A DNA stretch of 5,047 bases, from contig QXZO01000040.1 in assembly GCA_009886305.1 (NCBI GenBank), positions 1 to 5,047 of the forward strand, in the 5' to 3' direction. The stretch is from Betaproteobacteria bacterium (GTDB lineage Bacteria > Pseudomonadota > Gammaproteobacteria > Burkholderiales > Eutrophovitaceae). The position numbers were made by a program, and so were the translations under genes. Under the pieces are notes generated by a model. The model made no database searches, was not told the origin of the DNA, and saw only the letters and a program-made list of their open reading frames with translations. Shown here in pieces: positions 1 to 4,673 of this stretch; position 1 is the first letter of the stretch, and each line of letters starts with the position of its first letter.

Positions 1-272
1 AGAGGTGGATGTTCGGGAAGGTATCCTATTTTCTTCGCTCCTGCATAGTTGTCGTGGGACATATCATGGCCAGCGACAACTACCTTGCCTGTGGTGGGTG
101 CGGTGAACCCAGAAATCATGCGCATTGTAGTAGTTTTCCCTGCTCCATTAGGGCCAAGAAAGCCAACAATTTCCCCTTTTTTTACATCAAAAGAAATGTC
201 GTGAATTATTTCTTTGCTGCCATATCTCTTAGTAACAGAGTCGACAGATATCAGTGTAGGTTGATTTGACAC
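1..272 (-). CDS. ABC transporter ATP-binding protein, N-terminal part (cut by the window's left edge)
   Basis: This is the first 90 codons of an ABC ATPase that continues beyond position 1. The protein begins (M)SNQPTLISVDSVTKRYGSK. The Walker A motif GPNGAGKT lies at residues 40-47, and the switch-region motif IGYLPEHPPL begins near residue 82. In this motif a Glu sits where many ABC ATPases have the Q-loop Gln, as is usual in the CcmA/GldA/NatA-type group (COG1131). Those proteins normally energise ABC-2 type permeases, so a membrane partner is expected downstream, outside the window. The start chosen is GTG at 272-270: an in-frame stop lies about 12 codons upstream, no ATG occurs before the conserved core, and the N-terminus then has the usual length. 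No good Shine-Dalgarno sequence is visible. The substrate cannot be told from this part; the Walker B and signature motifs are outside the window. The family is certain, the subfamily likely. Confidence 0.93.
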   Translation of the reverse strand, partial: MSNQPTLISVDSVTKRYGSKEIIHDISFDVKKGEIVGFLGPNGAGKTTTMRMISGFTAPTTGKVVVAGHDMSHDNYAGAKKIGYLPEHPP

Positions 273-307
273 GGCGTTTGTGTGGTTTCCGGTTGATAAT
301 TGGAGTT

Positions 308-333
308 AAAAAAAACCCCCCGTGAGGGGGGGG
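308..333 (-). terminator. Rho-independent terminator of the metallo-hydrolase gene
   Basis: On the minus strand eight C are followed by the loop TCAC, six G and eight T. This gives a 6-bp all-GC stem with a short loop and a U-tract, starting about 30 nt past the hydrolase stop codon. On the plus strand the stem is followed by only two T, so it acts in one direction only. The ABC transporter start codon lies only 35 nt beyond the T-tract, which leaves little room for a separate promoter. Confidence 0.9.
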
Positions 334-343
334 TTCAGTAATC

Positions 344-358
344 TTACGTTAGACGTAA
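344..358. repeat. Perfect inverted repeat between the hydrolase stop codon and its terminator
   Basis: TTACGT-TAG-ACGTAA has 6-bp perfect arms around a 3-nt centre, four bases past the hydrolase stop codon (363-365, minus). It could be a protein-binding site, a small RNA hairpin upstream of the terminator, or chance. The sequence alone does not decide. Confidence 0.5.
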
Positions 359-362
359 TGTA

Positions 363-1223
363 TTACTTGTACCAACGATCTCCACCTGCAGCCCACTGAT
401 TTTCATCGTGGCCCATCATTAATGGAATATTTTGGAGGTCTTTCATGAATTTCAAGCGATTCACGGAGTTAGTGTATGCCTGCACGCTGAAGTTTAAGCC
501 AGCAGCATGTCCGTCAAGATTCTCCTGCATCCAAACTGCGTCTTGAGCTATGAGCATTCGCTTGCCAGAATCCAAAGTCACCTGCATGGACTGGTGTCCA
601 ATGGTGTGGCCTGGTGTACTCAAGATAACCATACTACCGTCACCAAATAGGTCGTAATCACCATCTAGCTCTAGGAAATTGTAATCTCTAGTACCTTCTA
701 AGTCAGCTTTTACGAATGGACCTGTTCCGTCACGGCCTTGGAACTTCTCTGGCCACCATCCTTGATACAATTCGGCTTTTTGGAACGCGTGAATTGCATT
801 TGGAAACATTTTTAAGTTTCCAGCATGGTCCAAATGAGCGTGAGAAGTTACAACGACTTTCACGTCATCTGTTGTGTAACCCAACTTCTTGAGCCATCCG
901 TCGATTGTCGTATCCGCAGTCTGATCTGGCTTTAAGAAATCACAAAGACCCGCCGCCCAGTATCCTTTACAGTTATTGACAACTTCAATGTTGTTACCTG
1001 TATCAAAAACAACTAGACCTTTGTCATGTTCAATAATCCACATACTGACAGGAATAGTGACATCCCGTACCTCATCTGCAGGTATTGTTGGAATGAGACC
1101 GTTAATTGCAAAAGGCCCAAACATTCCACTTGTTGCCCAATAGGCTTTTGTTGCTCCTGCAGAAGCAGTTGAAGCAACTGCTAGAGCCGCAACGCCCATT
1201 ACTAAACTAAGAACTTTCTTCAT
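363..1223 (-). CDS. Exported metallo-beta-lactamase-fold hydrolase, N-acyl-homoserine lactonase-like
   Basis: This 286-residue protein has a Sec signal peptide: MKK, a hydrophobic stretch at residues 4-19, and a likely cleavage after ASA at 20-22. The mature enzyme should therefore be periplasmic. The metallo-beta-lactamase fold is shown by the metal motif SHAHLDH, giving H128, H130, D132 and H133, then H206 in TPGHTIGH, the bridging D228 in AQDAVW, and H272 in MMGHDE. This is the complete ligand set of a dinuclear Zn hydrolase. The order and spacing fit the AiiA/AttM type of N-acyl-homoserine lactonase. The position matching AiiA Tyr194 (three residues after the bridging Asp) is Trp231 here, and most AHL lactonases are cytosolic, so the substrate may differ (another lactone or ester). 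C85 and C94 could form a disulfide in the periplasm. The start is fixed by the signal peptide and by GAGGAG eight bases upstream. It is a single-gene unit with its own terminator. The fold is sure; the substrate is not. Confidence 0.9.
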   Translation of the reverse strand: MKKVLSLVMGVAALAVASTASAGATKAYWATSGMFGPFAINGLIPTIPADEVRDVTIPVSMWIIEHDKGLVVFDTGNNIEVVNNCKGYWAAGLCDFLKPDQTADTTIDGWLKKLGYTTDDVKVVVTSHAHLDHAGNLKMFPNAIHAFQKAELYQGWWPEKFQGRDGTGPFVKADLEGTRDYNFLELDGDYDLFGDGSMVILSTPGHTIGHQSMQVTLDSGKRMLIAQDAVWMQENLDGHAAGLNFSVQAYTNSVNRLKFMKDLQNIPLMMGHDENQWAAGGDRWYK

Positions 1224-1231
1224 ATTTAGTA

Positions 1232-1237
1232 CTCCTC
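1232..1237 (-). promoter_or_regulatory. Ribosome binding site of the hydrolase gene
   Basis: GAGGAG on the minus strand, eight bases before the ATG at 1223-1221. It is a near-ideal Shine-Dalgarno sequence at good spacing and supports the start that includes the signal peptide. Confidence 0.85.
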
Positions 1238-1242
1238 TTCAC

Positions 1243-1260
1243 TTCTTGTTCGAACAAGAA
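1243..1260. promoter_or_regulatory. 18-bp perfect palindrome before the hydrolase gene, candidate operator
   Basis: TTCTTGTTCGAACAAGAA reads identically on both strands. It ends five bases upstream of the hydrolase's Shine-Dalgarno sequence, about where the 5' end of the transcript would fall. A perfect site of this length centred near +1 is typical of an operator for a dimeric repressor (for example TetR, MarR or GntR type). As RNA it could also form a 7-bp stem with a UCGA loop. No regulator gene is present in the window, so the binding protein is unknown. Confidence 0.55.
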
Positions 1261-1267
1261 CACAAGG

Positions 1268-1295
1268 CTATTATTTACTCAAGTAAAATTTCCAA
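1268..1295 (-). promoter_or_regulatory. Weak candidate promoter of the hydrolase gene with an inverted repeat in its spacer
   Basis: On the minus strand a -35-like TTGGAA (1290-1295) and a -10-like TAATAG (1268-1273) are separated by 16 bp. Each is only a moderate match to the sigma70 consensus, so the call is tentative. The spacer is almost filled by TTTACT-CA-AGTAAA (1274-1287), an inverted repeat with 6-bp perfect arms. Transcription would begin close to the 18-bp palindrome at 1243-1260. Confidence 0.3.
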
Positions 1296-1315
1296 TAGAG
1301 GCAGTACTACCTCTA
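1296..1315. promoter_or_regulatory. 20-bp palindrome with one mismatched pair, candidate operator
   Basis: TAGAGGCAGTACTACCTCTA is symmetric at nine of ten base pairs; only C1302/A1309 fail to match. It abuts the candidate -35 hexamer of the hydrolase promoter on its upstream side. Its sequence differs from the 18-bp palindrome at 1243-1260, so if both are operators they probably bind different proteins. Confidence 0.45.
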
Positions 1316-1449
1316 CCCGAGTATCTGAAAGCTCACGTGCCCGCAACATTGCAATCCCCACCTTATTTTTAATGCTTTTTGTGGCGGGGAATAAGAAAAA
1401 CTTCTTCCCACGGATAATTTACACCTGCTGAGCGCTGGACACAAGGTCA
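1316..1449. other. Non-coding part of the divergent intergenic region
   Basis: The central part of the 375-bp gap between the hydrolase (minus) and rpmB (plus). No open frame here has a ribosome binding site or recognisable protein features, and no RNA gene was recognised. A possible weak pairing of CCCCAC (about 1357) with the G-rich stretch near 1381-1389 is interrupted and has a long loop, so I do not call it a structure. Confidence 0.5.
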
Positions 1450-1468
1450 ATGCACACATTTTGTGCAT
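1450..1468. promoter_or_regulatory. Inverted repeat upstream of rpmB, first of a tandem pair
   Basis: ATGCACA-CATTT-TGTGCAT has 7-bp perfect arms and a 5-nt centre, about 55 bp upstream of the rpmB -35 hexamer. No T-tract follows and no gene ends here, so it is not a terminator. A binding site for a dimeric DNA-binding protein is the likelier reading. I do not recognise the consensus. Confidence 0.45.
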
Positions 1469-1486
1469 ATATTCGACACCGAATAT
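1469..1486. promoter_or_regulatory. Inverted repeat upstream of rpmB, second of a tandem pair
   Basis: ATATTCG-ACAC-CGAATAT has 7-bp perfect arms and a 4-nt centre, directly abutting the preceding repeat. The half-site CGAATAT occurs again at 1515-1521, just before the rpmB -35 hexamer. That recurrence makes a shared binding protein plausible. No regulator is identified. Confidence 0.45.
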
Positions 1487-1522
1487 TAAGATGTCTAAAT
1501 CTTCTCTGCAGAATCGAATATA

Positions 1523-1552
1523 TTGCCAAAAAACACTAAACTATGATATAAA
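1523..1552 (+). promoter_or_regulatory. Sigma70-type promoter of the rpmB-rpmG operon
   Basis: TTGCCA (1523-1528) and TATAAA (1547-1552) are separated by 18 bp; each matches the sigma70 consensus at five of six positions. Transcription would begin near 1558-1560, giving a leader of about 40 nt before the rpmB ATG. This suits a strongly expressed ribosomal protein operon. Confidence 0.7.
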
Positions 1553-1583
1553 GCTTGGTTTTGTGAATAGTGATCGCTGAATC

Positions 1584-1593
1584 AAAGGCCTTT
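1584..1593 (+). promoter_or_regulatory. rpmB ribosome binding site inside a short palindrome
   Basis: The perfect palindrome AAAGGCCTTT contains the only Shine-Dalgarno-like bases (AAAGG, ending 10 nt before the ATG). The symmetry could affect access of the ribosome, but a 10-base palindrome has no loop and is a poor intramolecular hairpin, so this may be chance. Confidence 0.35.
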
Positions 1594-1598
1594 AAGAT

Positions 1599-1832
1599 AT
1601 GTCTAGAGTATGTCAAGTGACAGGAAAGAAGCCGGTAACCGGCAATAATGTTTCTCACGCAAATAATAGAAATAAACGTCGATTTTTACCGAATCTTCAT
1701 TCAAAAAGAATATGGGTTGCTAGTGAAAATCGTTGGGTAAGACTTCGGCTCACTCAGGCTGGGTTGCGTTTGATTGATAAAAAGGGGATCGATGTCGTTT
1801 TAGCCGATATGCGAGCCCGTAAGGTAATTTAA
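1599..1832 (+). CDS. rpmB: Large ribosomal subunit protein bL28
   Basis: This 77-residue protein matches bacterial L28 over its whole length. It starts MSRVCQVTGKKPVTGNN, contains the conserved KRRFLPNLHSKR block at about residues 26-37, and ends in the conserved IDKKGIDVVLADMRARKV stretch. It is one residue shorter than the E. coli protein and very basic. Only one Cys (C5) is present and no CxxC pairs, so this is the zinc-free form. L28 binds 23S rRNA in the 50S subunit and is part of the assembled ribosome. It is the first gene of a two-gene operon with rpmG, which starts 16 bases after its stop codon. The promoter at 1523-1552 lies directly upstream. Identification is secure. Confidence 0.98.
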   Translation: MSRVCQVTGKKPVTGNNVSHANNRNKRRFLPNLHSKRIWVASENRWVRLRLTQAGLRLIDKKGIDVVLADMRARKVI

Positions 1833-1848
1833 GGATTTAGGGGGCTTT

Positions 1849-2004
1849 ATGAGAGATAAAATTAAACTAGAATCCTCTGCTGGCACGGGGCATTTCTACA
1901 CAACTACGAAGAATAAGCGCAACATGCCAGAGAAAATGGAGATCAAGAAATTTGATCCTGTAGTCAGAAAGCATGTCATGTACAAAGAGACCAAGTTGAA
2001 ATAA
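1849..2004 (+). CDS. rpmG: Large ribosomal subunit protein bL33
   Basis: A 51-residue basic protein: MRDKIKLESSAGTGHFYTTT, then the conserved KNKR at residues 21-24, PEKMEIKKFDPVVRKHV at 27-43 and MYKETKLK at the end. This is near-identical in pattern to E. coli L33, lacking only about four residues at the N-terminus. It has no cysteines, so it is the zinc-independent paralogue type. L33 sits near the E site of the 50S subunit. The start follows AGGGG at 1839-1843 with five bases of spacing; an AAGGA also lies at 1831-1835. It is cotranscribed with rpmB and followed eight bases later by a strong hairpin terminator. The rpmB-rpmG pairing is common in proteobacteria. Identification is secure. 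Confidence 0.97.
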   Translation: MRDKIKLESSAGTGHFYTTTKNKRNMPEKMEIKKFDPVVRKHVMYKETKLK

Positions 2005-2012
2005 TCAATTAG

Positions 2013-2075
2013 GTTTCAAAGGTATCAATGAAAAGGCCCGCTAAAAGCGGGCCTTTTCATTGATACCTTTGAAAC
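2013..2075. terminator. Very long bidirectional hairpin terminator between convergent rpmG and desaturase genes
   Basis: Arms 2013-2042 and 2046-2075 are perfect inverse complements over 30 bp around a 3-nt AAA centre. The inner core, AAAAGGCCCGCT against AGCGGGCCTTTT, is a standard intrinsic terminator with A and T tracts on both sides, so it works for rpmG (plus) and for the desaturase gene (minus, stop at 2087-2089). A further 18 bp of perfect pairing lies outside the core, more than termination needs. With one bulged G (2012), TTA/TAA adds three more pairs. Confidence 0.92.
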
Positions 2076-2086
2076 TAAGACTTAAT

Positions 2087-3280
2087 CTAAGCGTAACGAC
2101 GTAATCGGTGTGAGAACTCTTTTAAAGCAATGATGCCAGATGCTTCTGCACGCTTACACCAGTCTTCAAGCTGTTCAACTAGTTGTTCCTTCGATGCGGT
2201 CGATTTAATCCACACTTCAGATAATTCATCGCGCATTTTTACAATCGTTTTAAGTGTCGAACTTTTATCAGCAAATTGTTTGATGCGGTCCAAGTCAGTC
2301 GGACTAACAAACTTTTGGTCAAAAGATAGCCATTTAGCGATGTCTGGACGTTTAAATCGATGAGTCTCAGCAATATGTTTGACTTCTGCAACACAAGTCG
2401 ACTTCAATGATGATGAGTATTGCGCAAGCACATCCCAGCGATGTGTAATTATTGCTTGTAGTTTTTGATCATCAATGGTTTGTGGCGATGTAGATAATTG
2501 GACTTTAGCCGCCATACGCTTAACCTTAGCAAGCCCTACGACTTCCATTGAGCGAATGTATAACCATCCAATGTCAAACTCATACCATCGCGAGGATAGC
2601 TTTGCTGATGATGCGTAAGCATGGTGGTTATTGTGCAGCTCTTCGCCGCCGATGAGTATCCCCCAAGGAAGAATATTTGTACTCGCGTCATTTACGTTAA
2701 AGTTTCGGTAGCCAAAGACGTGGCCAACTCCGTTGATGACGCCGGCTGCAAATAATGGAATCCAAATCATTTGAACTGCCCATATCGTGATGCCGATTGG
2801 TCCGAATAATATTAAATCTATGAGCAACATGACCACAATGCCGATTGTCTCGTGCTTTGCATATAGGCGCCTCTCAATCCAGTCATCTGGAGTCCCATGA
2901 CCAAATTTATCAACTGTTTCTTGATTTTTTGCTTCTTTTTTGTATAGCTCAGCACCCTCAGTGAAGACTTTCTTTAAGCCCAAAGCTTGGGGGCTGTGCG
3001 GATCTTCATCTGTTTCGCATTTAGCGTGATGTTTTCTATGAATTGCGGTCCATTGTTGCGTGATCATTCCAGTTGTAAGCCAGAGCCAAAACCGAAAGAA
3101 ATGCGCCACTACTGGATGCAGATCGAGCGCCCGATGTGCTGAGTGTCTATGAAGGTAAATCGTTACTGATGCTATGGTGATGTGGGTAAGACCTAGTGCC
3201 GTTAGCACATAGCCCCACCAGGGTAAATCAATGAGTCCGTTAGTCAATATTGACGCTTGAGCAATTGTTACTGGGTCCAT
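2087..3280 (-). CDS. Membrane-bound fatty acid desaturase (delta-9 type, DesA-like)
   Basis: A 397-residue di-iron membrane desaturase that should introduce a double bond into membrane acyl chains, helping to keep the membrane fluid. The three histidine boxes are present: HRHSAH at 44-49, HRKHH at 81-85 and HNNHH at 216-220. An extra conserved His (H187) lies in NGVGHVFGYRNF, as in delta-9 acyl-CoA/acyl-lipid desaturases. Hydrophobic segments lie at about 22-43, 56-75, 146-165 and 168-186, giving the usual two hairpins with histidine boxes on the cytosolic face. Residues from about 255 to the end are soluble, charged and helical-looking, with no cytochrome b5 HPGG motif. This length (about 395 aa) matches the Pseudomonas DesA type, so the tail is a family trait rather than a fusion. 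The start has GAGGA six bases upstream. An external electron donor is needed and none is encoded here. Acyl-lipid versus acyl-CoA substrate is not settled. Confidence 0.93.
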   Translation of the reverse strand: MDPVTIAQASILTNGLIDLPWWGYVLTALGLTHITIASVTIYLHRHSAHRALDLHPVVAHFFRFWLWLTTGMITQQWTAIHRKHHAKCETDEDPHSPQALGLKKVFTEGAELYKKEAKNQETVDKFGHGTPDDWIERRLYAKHETIGIVVMLLIDLILFGPIGITIWAVQMIWIPLFAAGVINGVGHVFGYRNFNVNDASTNILPWGILIGGEELHNNHHAYASSAKLSSRWYEFDIGWLYIRSMEVVGLAKVKRMAAKVQLSTSPQTIDDQKLQAIITHRWDVLAQYSSSLKSTCVAEVKHIAETHRFKRPDIAKWLSFDQKFVSPTDLDRIKQFADKSSTLKTIVKMRDELSEVWIKSTASKEQLVEQLEDWCKRAEASGIIALKEFSHRLRRYA

Positions 3281-3286
3281 TCAATT

Positions 3287-3318
3287 TCCTCATTGTTTAT
3301 ATGCTAGCCCACATTCTA
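3287..3318 (-). promoter_or_regulatory. Ribosome binding site and weak candidate -10 of the desaturase gene
   Basis: On the minus strand GAGGA (3287-3291) precedes the ATG by six bases and is a good ribosome binding site. Further upstream TAGAAT (3313-3318) matches the -10 consensus at five of six positions, but no convincing -35 lies 16-18 bp before it. The gene may have its own weak or activator-dependent promoter in this 133-bp gap, or be read from the methyltransferase transcript. No terminator is visible between the two genes. Confidence 0.45.
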
Positions 3319-3413
3319 AACTACCTGGATAGCAAAAATCTTAAATTCCTATGAATAGACTACAAAAAGGCCAAATTGTTTCTTCGGTAGTGCTATATCT
3401 TGCTCATTCTCAC

Positions 3414-4673
3414 TCAAATTGCTTTTAATATTGCAGAGAAGAACCCGTCGCATCCATGAGTATTTGGTAGGAGTTTTAAGTAAGGCGTATTTGAGGAATC
3501 GATGCCCTCTATGCCCAGAGATTTAGCGGCATCAATCAGCTCAAATTTACCTTGATGCTCGATCATAAAGCGCTCTATGACTGATTCGTTTTCATCACGC
3601 AATATGCTGCAGGTTGCGTAAATAAGTAACCCATCTTTTTTTACTAATTTGCTGGCCGAGTTCAGAATCCGAAGCTGTTTATCGGTCATTGACACGATGT
3701 CTGTTTCAGCTTGTCTCCATTTCATATCAGGGTTGCGGCGAAGTGTGCCCAATCCGCTGCAGGGGGCATCAATTAGAACGCGATCTATTTTCCCGGCTAA
3801 GCGCTGAATTCGTGGGTCCTTTTCACTCCCAATTAACTGGGTCTGGACATTAGACAATCCAGATCTTTTTAAGCGAGGTTTCAGCCGCTCTAACCTTTTT
3901 GCTGAAATATCGAAAGCGTACAGACGGCCCTGATTGCTCATCATGGCCCCAAGCGCCAATGTTTTACCGCCAGCTCCGGCACAAAAATCTACGACCATGT
4001 GTCCTCTTTTGGCGCCCACGAGTTGCGCAAGTATTTGGCTGCCTTCGTCCTGAACCTCGATGTGCCCTTCGAGGAAAAGTCTATGTTTTTGCAACCCAAA
4101 GTTTTCTTTAACACGTATCCCAGTCGGAGAGAAGGGCGTCGCTATTGCCTTGATGTCCTCGGACTCTAGTTGTGCTAGAACTCGTTTTCTAGAAGAATAA
4201 ACTTGATTTACTCGAAGATCAAAAGGCGCTTTAGAGAGTAAAGCCTGAGCAAGTTTTGAAGCTGTCTCAAAACCATACTGTGCATCTATTTTCTGCCATA
4301 ACCAATCTGGTATGGAATACCGATCCTGAGGGCTAAGTTCTGGTAGGGGCTCTTCTCCCAATCTTTGAATGTTTTTGAGCCATCTTTTGGAAACTTTAGC
4401 TTTTAGTGAGTTAAGTGACAGCCCGAATATTTTGTTTAAAGCAGCCAAACACATTATCGGAGCTTCTTCTGACCCAGAGATTTTTTCCAAATAAGTTTTG
4501 TTCCGGATAACACTGTAGACGACGTCTGCAATTAGAGGACGTTCATGGCTACCTAAACCTCTATTTTTTTTAAAATAGTTCGAGAGCATTGCATCTGCTG
4601 GAGACGTGAACTTTAGTATTTCCTCGGTCGCTGCTACCGTGGCATCGAAGAGCTTTGGGTTTAATGATTCCAT
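3414..4673 (-). CDS. RsmB/NOP-family SAM-dependent rRNA cytosine-C5 methyltransferase
   Basis: A 419-residue protein of the m5C RNA methyltransferase family, acting in the cytosol on rRNA. Residues 1-110 form a helical N-terminal domain of the RsmB/NusB-like kind. The catalytic domain follows: QDEGSQ at 208-213, SAM-binding motif VVDFCAGAGGKT at 227-238, acidic motif YAFDIS at 252-257, DAPCSGLGTLRRNPD at 302-316 (C305) and YATCSI at 352-357 (C355, the expected nucleophile). It ends with the typical HGCDGFFSAIL. Both catalytic cysteines are present, so it should be active. The SAM loop reads CAGAGGKT rather than the CAAPGGKT of E. coli RsmB. This fits a second proteobacterial paralogue, so I do not assign the rsmB symbol or a target base. 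Its ATG overlaps the upstream gene's stop codon as TAATG, and with no strong Shine-Dalgarno sequence, translational coupling is likely. Confidence 0.92.
   Translation of the reverse strand: MESLNPKLFDATVAATEEILKFTSPADAMLSNYFKKNRGLGSHERPLIADVVYSVIRNKTYLEKISGSEEAPIMCLAALNKIFGLSLNSLKAKVSKRWLKNIQRLGEEPLPELSPQDRYSIPDWLWQKIDAQYGFETASKLAQALLSKAPFDLRVNQVYSSRKRVLAQLESEDIKAIATPFSPTGIRVKENFGLQKHRLFLEGHIEVQDEGSQILAQLVGAKRGHMVVDFCAGAGGKTLALGAMMSNQGRLYAFDISAKRLERLKPRLKRSGLSNVQTQLIGSEKDPRIQRLAGKIDRVLIDAPCSGLGTLRRNPDMKWRQAETDIVSMTDKQLRILNSASKLVKKDGLLIYATCSILRDENESVIERFMIEHQGKFELIDAAKSLGIEGIDSSNTPYLKLLPNTHGCDGFFSAILKAI

Noticed and set aside
9..269. Open frame on the plus strand opposite the ABC ATPase
   Set aside because: The minus strand carries a clear Walker A motif and conserved ABC ATPase sequence over the same bases; the plus-strand product resembles nothing and has no good ribosome binding site.
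1248..1261. Possible LexA (SOS) box, from GTTC and GAAC elements in the 18-bp palindrome
   Set aside because: The elements do not have the spacing of the alphaproteobacterial GTTC-N7-GTTC box or of other LexA consensus sequences I know, and the gene is not a known SOS function.
1356..1396. Possible hairpin pairing CCCCAC with GTGGCGGGG, and CTTATT with AATAAG
   Set aside because: The two pairings conflict or are interrupted by mismatches, the loop is long, and no gene ends nearby, so a terminator or structured RNA cannot be supported.
1246..1431. 61-codon open frame on the plus strand in the divergent intergenic region
   Set aside because: It begins inside the 18-bp palindrome, has no ribosome binding site, is of low complexity (Ser/Thr/Arg-rich) and overlaps the likely promoter of the hydrolase gene.
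1450..1486. Tandem inverted repeats read as a terminator or a CRISPR fragment
   Set aside because: No gene runs into this point and there is no T-tract; the two repeats differ in sequence and lack spacers of regular length.
2130..2363. Plus-strand open frame within the desaturase gene
   Set aside because: It is a shadow of the minus-strand desaturase's C-terminal coding region, with no ribosome binding site or recognisable product.
3899..4111. Plus-strand open frame within the methyltransferase gene
   Set aside because: It lies opposite the SAM-binding core of the methyltransferase, which is strongly supported by conserved motifs.
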